Assembly: GCF_021390645.1 (NCBI RefSeq)
Contig: NZ_JAJEJT010000003.1
Coordinates: forward strand, 186,001-250,000
DNA length: 64,000 nt
Origin: Paraburkholderia flagellata
Lineage (GTDB): Bacteria; Pseudomonadota; Gammaproteobacteria; Burkholderiales; Burkholderiaceae
Reading direction: 5' to 3'
Of the stretch, positions 7,899-17,060 are shown in pieces; position 1 is the stretch's first letter, and each line of letters begins with the position of its first letter. Below the pieces are notes generated by a model. The model was given only the letters and a program-made list of their open reading frames with translations, ran no database searches and was not told the origin of the DNA. The translations under genes and the position numbers were made by a program.

Positions 7899-9194
7899 AT
7901 GCCTTTAACTATTGGCACGCCGCTCTGCCGGCGTGCATCCCTGCGCGCGCTCTCGATTTGCGCCGCGCTGATACTGCCTGGTTTCGCCGCGCGCGCTCAG
8001 GAAGCGCCCCTCACGCTTGACGCTGCACTGCGGGCTGCAACTGACCACTCTGCGGCCATGCAGGCAGCGCAGGCGTCGGTCCACGCGAGTTCCGAAGCCG
8101 CTGTCCGCGCAGGGCAATTGCCGAACCCCGTGCTCGCAGCCGGCGTCGACAACCTCCCGATAAATGGCCCGCAGCGATTCACCATCGGCCAGGACTTCAT
8201 GACGATGCGGCGCATTGGCATCGAGCAGGAATGGGTCTCGCGGGAAAAGCGCCGCCTGCGTTCCGACCTTGCCAGCGAGGTTGTGAACCGCGAGCAGGCC
8301 GGCTATCTCGCGCAACTCGCCAACGTGCGACAGCAGACGGCCACCGCGTGGCTGAACGCCATCTATGCAAAGCGCGCCCTGACGCTCCAGCAGGCGTTGC
8401 TGGGCCATATGACTCACGAACTCGCCGCGACGAAGGCGTCTTACCGGGGAGCGAAGGCGACGGCCGCCGATGTCGTACAAGCCCAGGCAATGCTGGCACA
8501 GACGCAGGACCAGATGCTCAAGGCTCAGCAGACCTACCAGAGCGCGCTGATTGGCCTCTCGCGCTGGACGGCGACACCCGCGGCCGATGTCACCGGCGAG
8601 CCCCCCGCGCCCGAGTCGTACGTCTCTTCCTTGCCACCTGATGAACTCCGGCTGGTGCAGCCGACACTCGTCGCAGCGGCCGATGATATCGCCGTCGCTG
8701 ACGCCAACACCGCTGTCGCCAGCAGCGAGCGCAGCCCCAACTGGACGTGGGAAGTCGCGTATCAGCAGCGCGGCGGAGCGTACTCGAACATGGTGTCGGT
8801 CGGCGTGCGTATCCCGTTGCCCATCAATCGGAAGGATCGCGAAGACCGCGATGTATCGGAGAAGGCCGATCTCGCAAGCAGGGCACATCTGATGTACGAA
8901 GACGCGCTCCGACAGGTGCAGGCCGATATTCGCACCGAGTCGGCAACGCTCGCCAGCGGCCGCGAACGCATCGCGAATCTCACCCAGTCCCTGTTGCCTG
9001 CTGCCGACCAGCGCGTCGAACTCGCAGTCGCCGCTTACAAGGCGGGTACCGGTTCGCTTGCCGATACGTTTTCGGCCCGCCGGGCACAACTGGACGCCCA
9101 GATTCAGGTGCTCGACCTGAAACGCGAGGTTTCGCAGACCTGGGCGCAACTTGAATACCAGGTTGTGCCAACGACGATGTCCGCCGCTAATTGA
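7899..9194 (+). CDS. cusC: CusC/CzcC-type outer-membrane efflux protein (TolC family)
   Basis: This 431-residue TolC-family channel carries metal from the CusBA complex across the outer membrane. A signal peptide covers about residues 1-33 (arginine-rich start, hydrophobic core, ARAQ cleavage region). Two OEP repeats follow, with the typical start LTLDAALRAATDHSAAMQAAQ-type helix and long coiled-coil helices in each repeat. No lipobox Cys is seen, unlike E. coli CusC, which is a lipoprotein. The copper/silver assignment rests on the CusB, CusA and CusF genes downstream, not on this sequence. The next gene starts 11 bases after its stop. The start lies just past the hairpin run, so access to it could be structure-controlled. 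Confidence 0.85.
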   Translation: MPLTIGTPLCRRASLRALSICAALILPGFAARAQEAPLTLDAALRAATDHSAAMQAAQASVHASSEAAVRAGQLPNPVLAAGVDNLPINGPQRFTIGQDFMTMRRIGIEQEWVSREKRRLRSDLASEVVNREQAGYLAQLANVRQQTATAWLNAIYAKRALTLQQALLGHMTHELAATKASYRGAKATAADVVQAQAMLAQTQDQMLKAQQTYQSALIGLSRWTATPAADVTGEPPAPESYVSSLPPDELRLVQPTLVAAADDIAVADANTAVASSERSPNWTWEVAYQQRGGAYSNMVSVGVRIPLPINRKDREDRDVSEKADLASRAHLMYEDALRQVQADIRTESATLASGRERIANLTQSLLPAADQRVELAVAAYKAGTGSLADTFSARRAQLDAQIQVLDLKREVSQTWAQLEYQVVPTTMSAAN

Positions 9195-9205
9195 AGGAGA
9201 AAACA

Positions 9206-10732
9206 ATGACTCAAAAACCTTTGGTGCGGGCGATATTGGCGATGTTCGCCGCCGCTGCGCTTCTCGGCACCGGATATTTCGTCGGCACACGACACGCGTC
9301 GACATCGGGTGAAAGCACGGTCGCCACGTCGGATACCGGCAACCTGACTGACCCGAAAACCGGCAGGAAAGTGCTTTACTGGCACGACCCGATGGTGCCC
9401 AACCAGCACTTCGACAAGCCTGGCAAGTCGCCTTTCATGGACATGCAACTCGAGCCTGTGTATGCGGACGAAGGCGGTGGCTCGACCGGTATCGCAATCA
9501 ACCCGGGCCTTCAGCAGAACCTGGGTATTCGCTACGCGAGCGTGCGGCGTGAGGAAACGACGGAAGGATTCGATGCCGTCGGCACCACGCAATTCGACGA
9601 ATCGCAGGCCGATGTCGTGCAGACGCGCGTCACGGGCTACATCGACCGCCTGTACGCCAGCGCGCCGATGCAAAGGATTGCGAAGGGCGCACCGATTGCT
9701 TCGCTCTTCGTTCCCGACTGGCTCGCGCCGCAGGAGGAATACCTCGCGCTCAAGCGCGGCGGGATGGACAACAGTTTGCTGGAAGCGTCACGTGCGCGTA
9801 TGCGCGCGCTGTCGATTCCCGATGGCGTCATTGCCAGGCTCGACCGGACTGGCAACGCACAGACACACATCGTCCTCGCCTCACCGGAGACAGGTGTCGT
9901 GAGCGAACTGAATGTGCGCGACGGTGCGCAGGTCGCGCCTGGCCAGACGCTTGCGAAGGTCGCTGGGCTATCGAAGCTTTGGCTTATCGTCGAAATTCCC
10001 GAGAACCTGGCGTTGAGCGTGCAACCCGGCATGAGCGTCGACGCGACGTTCAGCGGCGACCCGACACAGCACTTCAAGGGAAAGATTCGAGAAATCCTGC
10101 CCGGCATCAGCACCACGAGCCGCACACTTCAGGCGCGACTCGAAATCGATAACTCCGCATTGAAACTCACGCCCGGCATGCTGATGCGCGTGCGCGTCGA
10201 TGCGCAGAAACCGGTCTCCCGACTTCTCGTGCCGTCCGAGGCTGTCATCACGACCGGCAAGCGGTCGGTCGTCATCGTCAAGAACCCCGACGGCCGCCTG
10301 CAACCGGCAGACGTCACGGTCGGCAACGACGTCGGTAGCGAGACCGAAGTCATCAGCGGCTTGAGCGATGGCGAGACGGTCGTCGCTTCCGGCCAGTTCC
10401 TGATTGACTCGGAAGCCAGTCTGAAATCGGTCCTGCCGAGAATCGAGGGCGCTGCGGGCGCTAGCGCGGCCATGCCAGCGTCCGCCCCGGGCGCTGCCCC
10501 AAAGACTTACGAGACCACCGGCAAGGTAGAAAAGGTGACCGCTGCCGACATCACCTTCTCGCATCAGCCGGTGCCAGCACTCGGCTGGGGCGCGATGACG
10601 ATGTCGTTCAACAAGCCTTCGTCCGGCGCATTTCCCGACGTCAAACCCGGCCAGACCGTCCACTTCGTCTTCAGACAATCGGACGACGGATACCAGCTGA
10701 CGAAGGTCGAACCAGCGGGAGATGCCAAATGA
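9206..10732 (+). CDS. cusB: CusB membrane-fusion protein with fused CusF domain
   Basis: This 508-residue periplasmic adaptor links CusA to CusC. The N-terminal anchor or signal (residues 8-28) is followed by a heavy-metal-binding segment (58-86, YWHDPM...[13 protein letters not shown]). Its Met63, Met78 and Met80 have the spacing of E. coli CusB Met49/64/66. The HlyD-type barrel-sandwich, hairpin and beta domains fill ~100-420. Residues ~430-505 are a complete CusF fold with His453, Trp461, Met464 and Met466, the exact spacing of E. coli CusF His36/Trp44/Met47/Met49. The adaptor thus carries its own Cu(I)/Ag(I) chaperone. The ATG at 9206 has a good AAGGAGA Shine-Dalgarno. The gene overlaps cusA by ATGA. 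Confidence 0.92.
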   Translation: MTQKPLVRAILAMFAAAALLGTGYFVGTRHASTSGESTVATSDTGNLTDPKTGRKVLYWHDPMVPNQHFDKPGKSPFMDMQLEPVYADEGGGSTGIAINPGLQQNLGIRYASVRREETTEGFDAVGTTQFDESQADVVQTRVTGYIDRLYASAPMQRIAKGAPIASLFVPDWLAPQEEYLALKRGGMDNSLLEASRARMRALSIPDGVIARLDRTGNAQTHIVLASPETGVVSELNVRDGAQVAPGQTLAKVAGLSKLWLIVEIPENLALSVQPGMSVDATFSGDPTQHFKGKIREILPGISTTSRTLQARLEIDNSALKLTPGMLMRVRVDAQKPVSRLLVPSEAVITTGKRSVVIVKNPDGRLQPADVTVGNDVGSETEVISGLSDGETVVASGQFLIDSEASLKSVLPRIEGAAGASAAMPASAPGAAPKTYETTGKVEKVTAADITFSHQPVPALGWGAMTMSFNKPSSGAFPDVKPGQTVHFVFRQSDDGYQLTKVEPAGDAK

Positions 10733-13700
10733 TTGCGCGTCTTATACGCTGGGCCATTCATAACCGGTTCCTGGTATTGCTGGCGACAGTGCTTGTCACG
10801 GCATGGGGCGTCTACTCGCTCAAGGAGACGCCACTCGACGCGTTGCCGGACCTGTCCGACACGCAGGTCATCATCAAGGCGTCGTATCCGGGCAAGGCTC
10901 CCCAGGTCGTTGAGGACCAGGTGACGTATCCGCTCACGACGACATTGCTGGGCGTCCCAGGGGCGAAGACCATCCGGGCGTACTCGTCGTTTGGCGACGC
11001 GTTTGTCTACGTGCTGTTCGATGACAAGACCGACCAATACTGGGCCCGCTCGCGTGTACTCGAATACCTGAACCAGGTTCAGAGTCGCCTTCCACAAGGC
11101 GCGACGGTTTCGCTCGGGCCCGACGCGACGGGTGTGGGCTGGGTCTATGAATATGCGCTGGTCGACCGCACGGGGCAGCACGACCTGGGAGAACTGCGCG
11201 CACTCAACGACTGGTTCCTGAAATTCGAACTGAAGTCCGTGCCGGACGTATCGGAAGTGGCAAGCATCGGCGGGATGGTGCGCCAGTATCAGGTCGTGCT
11301 CGACCCGGACAAGCTGCGTGCGTACGGCATCACCCAGGCCGTGGTAGCGGACGCCCTTGGCCGCGCGAACCAGGAGTCCGGCGGCTCGGTGGTTGAACTG
11401 GCGGAATCGGAGTACATGGTCCGCTCGTCAGGCTACCTGCGCTCGCTCGATGATTTTCGCAATGTCGTTCTTCGCACGAACGATGCCGGTACACCGGTTC
11501 TACTGGGCAACGTCGCCCGCATTCAGATTGGGCCGGAGATGCGCCGGGGGATTGCCGAGCTGAATGGAGAAGGCGAAGTCGCGGGCGGTGTCATCGTCAT
11601 GCGTTCAGGCAAGAACGCGCTGACGACCATCGACGCGGTAAAGGCGAAGCTCGCGGACCTGAAGCGGTCGCTGCCGCCCGGTGTGGAGGTCGTCACGACA
11701 TACGACCGCTCCCAGCTCATCGAGCGCGCGGTGGACAACCTGAAGGACAAGCTCATCGAAGAGTTCATCATCGTCGGGCTCGTCTGCGCGGTGTTCCTCT
11801 TTCACCTGCGCAGTGCGTTCGTGGCCATCCTGTCGCTGCCGCTCGGCGTGCTGGCCGCTTTCATCGTCATGCGCTATCAAGGGGTGAATGCGAATCTGAT
11901 GTCGCTGGGCGGCATCGCCATCGCCATCGGCGCGATGATTGATGCGGCCATCGTGATGATAGAGAACGCCCACAAGCATCTCGAAGCGTATGAGCACGAG
12001 CATCCCGGCAGGCCCATAGCGACGGCGCAGCGTTGGGAACTCATCGCGACGTCGGCGGCGGAAGTTGGCCCGGCACTGTTCTTCTCGCTGCTCATCATCA
12101 CGCTGTCGTTCATTCCGGTATTTTCGCTGGAGGGGCAGGAAGGCAAGCTCTTTTCTCCGCTCGCCTTTACGAAGACCTACACCATTGCTGCCGCTGCCGG
12201 TCTCTCGGTGACGCTTGTTCCCGTCCTGATGGGCTATCTGATTCGCGGGCGCATCCCGCATGAGAGTTCAAACCCCATCAATCGCGTGCTCATCCGCCTG
12301 TACCGGCCGATGCTCGAAGCCACACTGCGCCGCCCGTGGGTCGCGATCGGGCTTGCTGTGGTCGCGCTCCTGCTGACCGCAATTCCCGTGTCACGACTCG
12401 GTGGCGAATTCATGCCGCCGCTCGACGAGGGAGACCTGTTGTACATGCCAACGGCGCTTCCTGGCATTTCGGCAGACAAGGCGTCCGAGCTTTTGCAGCA
12501 GACCGACAGGCTCATCAAGACAGTGCCGGAAGTTGCGACTGTGTTCGGCAAGTCGGGCCGTGCCGACACGGCGACTGACCCAGCACCGCTCGAGATGTTC
12601 GAGACCACCATCCAGTTCAAGCCGCGCAGCCAGTGGCGGCCCGGCATGACGCCGGAGAAGCTGGTCGATGAACTCGACAAGACCGTGAAGGTGCCGGGAC
12701 TCTCGAACGTCTGGGTGCCGCCCATCCGTAACCGCCTCGACATGCTGTCCACGGGCATCAAGACGCCGGTCGGCGTGAAGCTTTCCGGGCCTGACCTGAA
12801 TGAGATCGACAAGGTGGCTGGGCAGGTTGAGGCGGCTGTGAAGGACGTTCCGGGAGTAACTTCGGCGCTCGCGGAGCGCCTGAACGGAGGCCGATACATC
12901 GACGTCGACATCAACCGGCTGGCGGCCGCGCGTTATGGGCTTTCCGTCGGAGATATCCAGTCGGTGGTTTCCACGGCCGTGGGCGGCGACAACGTTGGCG
13001 AAGTCATCGCTGGGCGCGAGCGCTTCCCCATCAACATCCGCTATCCGCGCGAGGTCCGAGATTCTCTGGAGAAGTTGCGGCATTTGCCAGTCCTGACCGA
13101 ACGGGGCGCGCAAATCGAGCTTGGCGACGTCGCCGATATTCGTATTTCCGACGGGCCGCCAATGATTCGCAGTGAAAACGCACGGCTTTCCGGCTACGTC
13201 TACGTAGATATCCGCAATGTGGACCTGGAATCGGCAGTCAAGGCGATGCAACATGCCGTCGCCGAGAAGGTGCAGCTGCCGCCCGGCTATTCGATTGCCT
13301 GGTCAGGGCAGTTCGAGTACCTCGAACGTGCAGCCGCGAAATTGCGCACCGTCATTCCTGTGACGCTTGTCGTCATCTTCGTGCTGCTGTTCCTCACTTT
13401 CAACTCGGCAGCCGATGCGCTTCTGCTCATGTCGACCGTGCCGTTCGCGCTCGTCGGCGGCTTCTGGCTCATCTGGATACTGGGCCATGCGGTATCCGTC
13501 GCGACGTCGGTGGGCTTCATCGCCCTTGCCGGTGTTGCCGCCGAGTTCGGCGTCGTCATGCTGCTGTACCTGAAGGGCGCACTCAATCGGCGACTCGAGC
13601 TTGGGGAGCCAATGACCGAGGCCACGCTGATCGACGCAATTCGCGAAGGTGCGGTCTTGCGCGTGCGGCCGAAGGCCATGACCGTTGCGGTGGTCCTTGC

Positions 13701-13935
13701 CGGCCTGATTCCCATCATGGTCGGACACGGTGCTGGCTCGGAGGTCATGCAGCGCATCGCAGCTCCGATGGTCGGCGGGATGGTCACCGCGCCCATCCTC
13801 TCGATGTTCGTCATTCCCGCAGCGTGGTTCCTCCTGCAGCGTCGTCGTGTGAGGCAACGCAGCGAGGTTGGCTTTACCCACTCAGAACCCTCTGGCACGC
13901 AAGTGCCTTCTACTCAAACCAAGGAAACACAATGA
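10729..13935 (+). CDS. cusA: CusA Cu(I)/Ag(I) RND efflux pump
   Basis: This 1068-residue heavy-metal RND transporter is proton-driven, with 12 predicted membrane helices and two large periplasmic loops. Specificity can be read from the sequence: the three methionines of the CusA metal site are present as LLYMP (Met573), PLEMF (Met623) and LDMLSTG (Met672). These are the same residue numbers as in E. coli CusA. The pump moves Cu(I)/Ag(I) from the periplasm or cytoplasm to CusB-CusC. The start overlaps the cusB stop (ATGA) and the end overlaps the cusF start (ATGA), so the three are translationally coupled. Zn/Cd/Co-type CzcA is unlikely because that family lacks this methionine triad. Confidence 0.95.
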   Translation: MIARLIRWAIHNRFLVLLATVLVTAWGVYSLKETPLDALPDLSDTQVIIKASYPGKAPQVVEDQVTYPLTTTLLGVPGAKTIRAYSSFGDAFVYVLFDDKTDQYWARSRVLEYLNQVQSRLPQGATVSLGPDATGVGWVYEYALVDRTGQHDLGELRALNDWFLKFELKSVPDVSEVASIGGMVRQYQVVLDPDKLRAYGITQAVVADALGRANQESGGSVVELAESEYMVRSSGYLRSLDDFRNVVLRTNDAGTPVLLGNVARIQIGPEMRRGIAELNGEGEVAGGVIVMRSGKNALTTIDAVKAKLADLKRSLPPGVEVVTTYDRSQLIERAVDNLKDKLIEEFIIVGLVCAVFLFHLRSAFVAILSLPLGVLAAFIVMRYQGVNANLMSLGGIAIAIGAMIDAAIVMIENAHKHLEAYEHEHPGRPIATAQRWELIATSAAEVGPALFFSLLIITLSFIPVFSLEGQEGKLFSPLAFTKTYTIAAAAGLSVTLVPVLMGYLIRGRIPHESSNPINRVLIRLYRPMLEATLRRPWVAIGLAVVALLLTAIPVSRLGGEFMPPLDEGDLLYMPTALPGISADKASELLQQTDRLIKTVPEVATVFGKSGRADTATDPAPLEMFETTIQFKPRSQWRPGMTPEKLVDELDKTVKVPGLSNVWVPPIRNRLDMLSTGIKTPVGVKLSGPDLNEIDKVAGQVEAAVKDVPGVTSALAERLNGGRYIDVDINRLAAARYGLSVGDIQSVVSTAVGGDNVGEVIAGRERFPINIRYPREVRDSLEKLRHLPVLTERGAQIELGDVADIRISDGPPMIRSENARLSGYVYVDIRNVDLESAVKAMQHAVAEKVQLPPGYSIAWSGQFEYLERAAAKLRTVIPVTLVVIFVLLFLTFNSAADALLLMSTVPFALVGGFWLIWILGHAVSVATSVGFIALAGVAAEFGVVMLLYLKGALNRRLELGEPMTEATLIDAIREGAVLRVRPKAMTVAVVLAGLIPIMVGHGAGSEVMQRIAAPMVGGMVTAPILSMFVIPAAWFLLQRRRVRQRSEVGFTHSEPSGTQVPSTQTKETQ

Positions 13936-14282
13936 AAAAGACGATTCTTGCTGCCGCTGTTCTTGCTGGTGTTGTCGCGGCCCCTGTATTTGCTGGCGAC
14001 GATATGGCGGGCATGAACATGTCCGCGAAGCCGGCGGTCATGAAGGTCGCGTCGAATTCCGCGCTGACGGACGCTGAGGTCAAGAAAGTCGACGCCACTA
14101 CGGGGATGGTCACCCTGAAGCACGGGGCTCTCGAGAACGTCGGCATGCCCCCGATGACCATGGCGTTCGAGGCGAAGGACGCGAGCATGGTCAAACAGGT
14201 TCACGAAGGCGACAAGGTCAGGGTGCGAGTCGAAAACGTCAATGGCACGCTGACCATCGTGAAACTCGAAAAGCAACCGTAA
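13932..14282 (+). CDS. cusF: Periplasmic CusF-type copper chaperone (Met variant)
   Basis: This 116-residue protein has a signal peptide (residues 1-21, ending VFA|GDD), a Met-rich linker (DDMAGMNMS) and one CusF OB-fold domain. The ligand set is His64, Met75 and Met77. The position of E. coli CusF Trp44, which caps the Cu(I) ion, is occupied by Met72 (GMPPMTM). The fused CusF domain of CusB in the same operon keeps the Trp. The free protein would carry Cu(I)/Ag(I) to CusB in the periplasm. The ATG overlaps the cusA stop (ATGA), making it the last gene of the operon. No obvious terminator follows before the convergent PBP gene. Confidence 0.9.
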   Translation: MKKTILAAAVLAGVVAAPVFAGDDMAGMNMSAKPAVMKVASNSALTDAEVKKVDATTGMVTLKHGALENVGMPPMTMAFEAKDASMVKQVHEGDKVRVRVENVNGTLTIVKLEKQP

Positions 14283-14332
14283 CGGGGACCGGTCGCCTCC
14301 ACCAGTTTGTAGATCTCGGGCACACCTGAGCG

Positions 14333-16546
14333 TCAGAAGTTCCAGAAAAGGAAATGATGATGCTTGCGCGCATGGCTTGCACGTGCCGTAGTGTTTCCCG
14401 GCGCAAGCTGCGCGTGAGAATCGATGGCCCGTGCGCGCAGCGCCATGTCGTAGAAGGCACCCACCACCGGCAAGGCGCTGTGCGCACCTTCACCCCAGTA
14501 GTCGTTGCGCAAGGTCACGCGGGCGTCGTCGAATCCCACCCACGCGCCGGCCACCAGCTGGGGGTGGATCAGGATGAACCAGCTGTCCGTGCTGTCCTGC
14601 GTCGTGCCCGTCTTGCCGGCGACGTCAGCGTGAATCCCGAAACGTGTCCGGATGTCGCTGCCGGTGCCGCGGTTGACGACGTCGCGCATCACATCGACCA
14701 GCTTGAGTGCTGCAGCGGCGGGCAGCGCCTGCTCCGGTCGCGCGGTGGGGAAATCGGCGAGCACGTTGCCATTGCGATCCTCGATGCGTGTCACCATGCG
14801 CGGCTCGACATAGGCTCCCCGGTTGGCGATCGTGCCATACGCCGAAACCATCTCCCTGAGCGTGACGGGGCTCGTGCCCAGCGCGAGCGACGGCACGGGA
14901 TCAAGTGCGCTGTCGCGTACGCCCATTTCGCGCGCTAGCGTGGCGACTTTCGCGGGTCCTTCCCGCTGCATGAGCTGGGCCGTCACGCGATTACGTGAAA
15001 ACGCAAACGCGTCACGCAGCGACATCGGCCGGCCGGTAGGCGGCTCCGGATCGGTCGGCTTCCATACCGCTGTGCCCTTCAGCGGGATCGCGACGTTGCG
15101 ATCGACGATCGTGTCGCCCGGCTGCGCGCCATCCGCAAAGGCCGCGCCGTAGACGAACGCCTTGAAGGTGGAGCCCGGCTGCCGCCGTGCCTGCTGCACA
15201 TGATCGAACGGCTCGTCGTGAAAATCGCGGCTGCCGACCCACGCCTTGATGTCCCCGTTGCGCGGATCCATTGCGACGAAACCCGCCTGAACCTGCGTCT
15301 TGCTATGGCAGAGGCCATCGACAAACGTCGCGTTCGTTGCGAGTTTCCTGATGGCGTCCGGATCCGACAGGCCCGTGTCGCGTGCCGAACGATACTCGGC
15401 CGTCTGTCTGATGAACGACTGGAACAGCGCGTTGCCGGGCCAGCAACCCGTCCGCGCGTTCCACGCGCCGTTGGCGATCGACTGCAGCTGGCCGGTCTGC
15501 CAGGCAACCGCCTGAGTTGCCATCGCCTGAAGCCGGGAATCGATGGTCGTTCGCACGACGAGTCCGTCTGAATAGATGTTGTAGCCGTTGCGATCCGCCC
15601 AGGCAGTCAGCCATCTGCGCAACTGGGCCGCGAAGTGGGGGGCCACGCCGACCTGTTCGGACTGGGGCTCGAAATTGACGTCGATCGGCTGGCGTTTCAG
15701 CGAGGCATACGCCTGCGCACTGAGCTTGTCGAACTTCACCATCTGCGCGAGCACCGTGTTGCGGCGCTCCAGCGCGCGATCAGGATTGAGCACCGGGTTG
15801 TACGCGCTGTTCGCCTTGAGCATGCCAACGAGCGTCGCACTCTCGAGGACATCAAGATCCGCGGCTGGCTTTCCGAAGTACGTTCGCGCGGCCATTTCCA
15901 CGCCGTATGCGTTGTACAGAAAGGGCACCGTGTTCAGGTACGTCTCGAGGATCTGGTCCTTGCTGTACACGGATTCGATCTTGAGCGCAGTGATCGCTTC
16001 CTTGAGCTTGCGCGTCAACGTTGGCGCGCGGCCGATTTCATCCGGATACAGGTTGCGCGCGAGCTGCTGGGTGAGGGTGGAGCCGCCCTGGCGGCTGCCC
16101 GTGAACGTATGGAGCGCGGCCGCCGCAATACGCTGGAGGTCAATCCCGTGATGCTGGTAGAACCGGTGATCCTCGGTCGCGATCAGGGCGTTCACCACGT
16201 TCGGCGAAATCTGGTTGAGCGTGACCCATTCGCGATTGACCGGCTTGAACTCGGCGAGCACATAGCCGTCGCCTGAGAGGATCAGCGCGGGACGGTCGAC
16301 GCGGGCCTTGCGGATGTCACCCAGGCGCGGGGTGAATGGAATCAGCGCGAGCGTGTAGGCCAGCGACAGCACCGGAATTGCAGCGAGCGTCAGTACGATG
16401 CCACGGCGCGTCGGGTGGCGAATGCCGTGCAGCGCCGCGCGGACAAAGCGGCCTGCCTTCGCGCCGGCCGCGGCGGCAAGCGAGCGAGCACGGCTCACCC
16501 AGCGTGCGCAAAGTTCACGAAATAGCGACACATAAGGGTGATTCAC
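14333..16546 (-). CDS. Class A penicillin-binding protein (PBP1A-like, bifunctional)
   Basis: This 737-residue inner-membrane enzyme polymerises and cross-links peptidoglycan. A cytoplasmic Arg-rich stretch precedes one membrane helix (~50-70). The GT51 glycosyltransferase domain follows, with EDHRFYQHHG (catalytic Glu125) and GGSTLTQQLARN (154-165). The transpeptidase domain has the Ser-x-x-Lys motif GSTFK near residue 460, SRN, and KTGTT near 645. It is shorter than typical E. coli-type PBP1a and lacks an obvious OB insert or C-terminal extension. It is a stand-alone gene convergent with the cus operon. It could be PBP1A or a third class A enzyme; beta-lactam behaviour cannot be inferred. 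Confidence 0.92.
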   Translation of the reverse strand: MNHPYVSLFRELCARWVSRARSLAAAAGAKAGRFVRAALHGIRHPTRRGIVLTLAAIPVLSLAYTLALIPFTPRLGDIRKARVDRPALILSGDGYVLAEFKPVNREWVTLNQISPNVVNALIATEDHRFYQHHGIDLQRIAAAALHTFTGSRQGGSTLTQQLARNLYPDEIGRAPTLTRKLKEAITALKIESVYSKDQILETYLNTVPFLYNAYGVEMAARTYFGKPAADLDVLESATLVGMLKANSAYNPVLNPDRALERRNTVLAQMVKFDKLSAQAYASLKRQPIDVNFEPQSEQVGVAPHFAAQLRRWLTAWADRNGYNIYSDGLVVRTTIDSRLQAMATQAVAWQTGQLQSIANGAWNARTGCWPGNALFQSFIRQTAEYRSARDTGLSDPDAIRKLATNATFVDGLCHSKTQVQAGFVAMDPRNGDIKAWVGSRDFHDEPFDHVQQARRQPGSTFKAFVYGAAFADGAQPGDTIVDRNVAIPLKGTAVWKPTDPEPPTGRPMSLRDAFAFSRNRVTAQLMQREGPAKVATLAREMGVRDSALDPVPSLALGTSPVTLREMVSAYGTIANRGAYVEPRMVTRIEDRNGNVLADFPTARPEQALPAAAALKLVDVMRDVVNRGTGSDIRTRFGIHADVAGKTGTTQDSTDSWFILIHPQLVAGAWVGFDDARVTLRNDYWGEGAHSALPVVGAFYDMALRARAIDSHAQLAPGNTTARASHARKHHHFLFWNF

Positions 16547-16748
16547 GGTGGCTGCGCAGTCGACGAAAGGGCGGATCGTACCAAAGCGCAGGCGTATTTC
16601 TGGCTGCGAAACAGGCCTTCCTGCCTGTCGCTAACAGATGATTACACTTGTTTCGAATCTGCGGCGTGATTCAGCAGATGCGAGGTGTCGACGACGAGGA
16701 ATGGGCGTGCGCCGCAACGGACTTCAGCGTCCCGACGATCATCATGCT

Positions 16749-16769
16749 AGTATACCCCCCTACCCTATA
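16749..16769 (+). promoter_or_regulatory. Candidate RcnR/DmeR operator before dmeR
   Basis: The stretch AGTATACCCCCCTACCCTATA has the A/T-flanked C-tract architecture of RcnR/FrmR-class operators. It lies 11 bases before the dmeR start and immediately upstream of the AAGGAGG Shine-Dalgarno. Binding of apo-DmeR here would block dmeRF transcription until Ni or Co is bound. Confidence 0.65.
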
Positions 16770-16779
16770 AGGAGGCGCC

Positions 16780-17052
16780 TTGAGTCATACCATTCGCGAG
16801 AAACAGAAGCTGCTCAATCGGGTTCGCAGAATCAAGGGGCAGATTGAGGCGATCGAGCGAGCACTCGAAGAGGAGCGCGGTTGCATGGACGTGCTTCAGC
16901 TCATCACCAGTTCGCGTGGCGCGATGAACGGACTGCTAGCGGTAGTGCTCGAGGACCATATCCGCACGCACCTGGTGGACGCAGAGCCGGCCGACGAGCA
17001 TGGGAGCGGCACGGAACAGTTAATCGAAGTGGTTCACAGTTACTTCAAGTGA
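16780..17052 (+). CDS. dmeR: RcnR/DmeR-type Ni/Co-responsive repressor
   Basis: This 90-residue all-helical regulator belongs to the CsoR/RcnR/FrmR family. It starts SHTIREKQKL like E. coli RcnR. All four RcnR metal ligands are at identical positions: His3, Cys35, His60 and His64. That set marks Ni(II)/Co(II) sensing rather than Cu(I) (CsoR) or formaldehyde (FrmR). The start codon is TTG, with a full AAGGAGG Shine-Dalgarno 4 bases upstream. A C-tract operator-like sequence lies just before it. The stop is 8 bases before the DmeF-type exporter start, matching the dmeRF arrangement known in rhizobia. The acidic C-terminal tail is longer than in RcnR. Confidence 0.85.
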   Translation: MSHTIREKQKLLNRVRRIKGQIEAIERALEEERGCMDVLQLITSSRGAMNGLLAVVLEDHIRTHLVDAEPADEHGSGTEQLIEVVHSYFK

Positions 17053-17060
17053 AAGACGTG

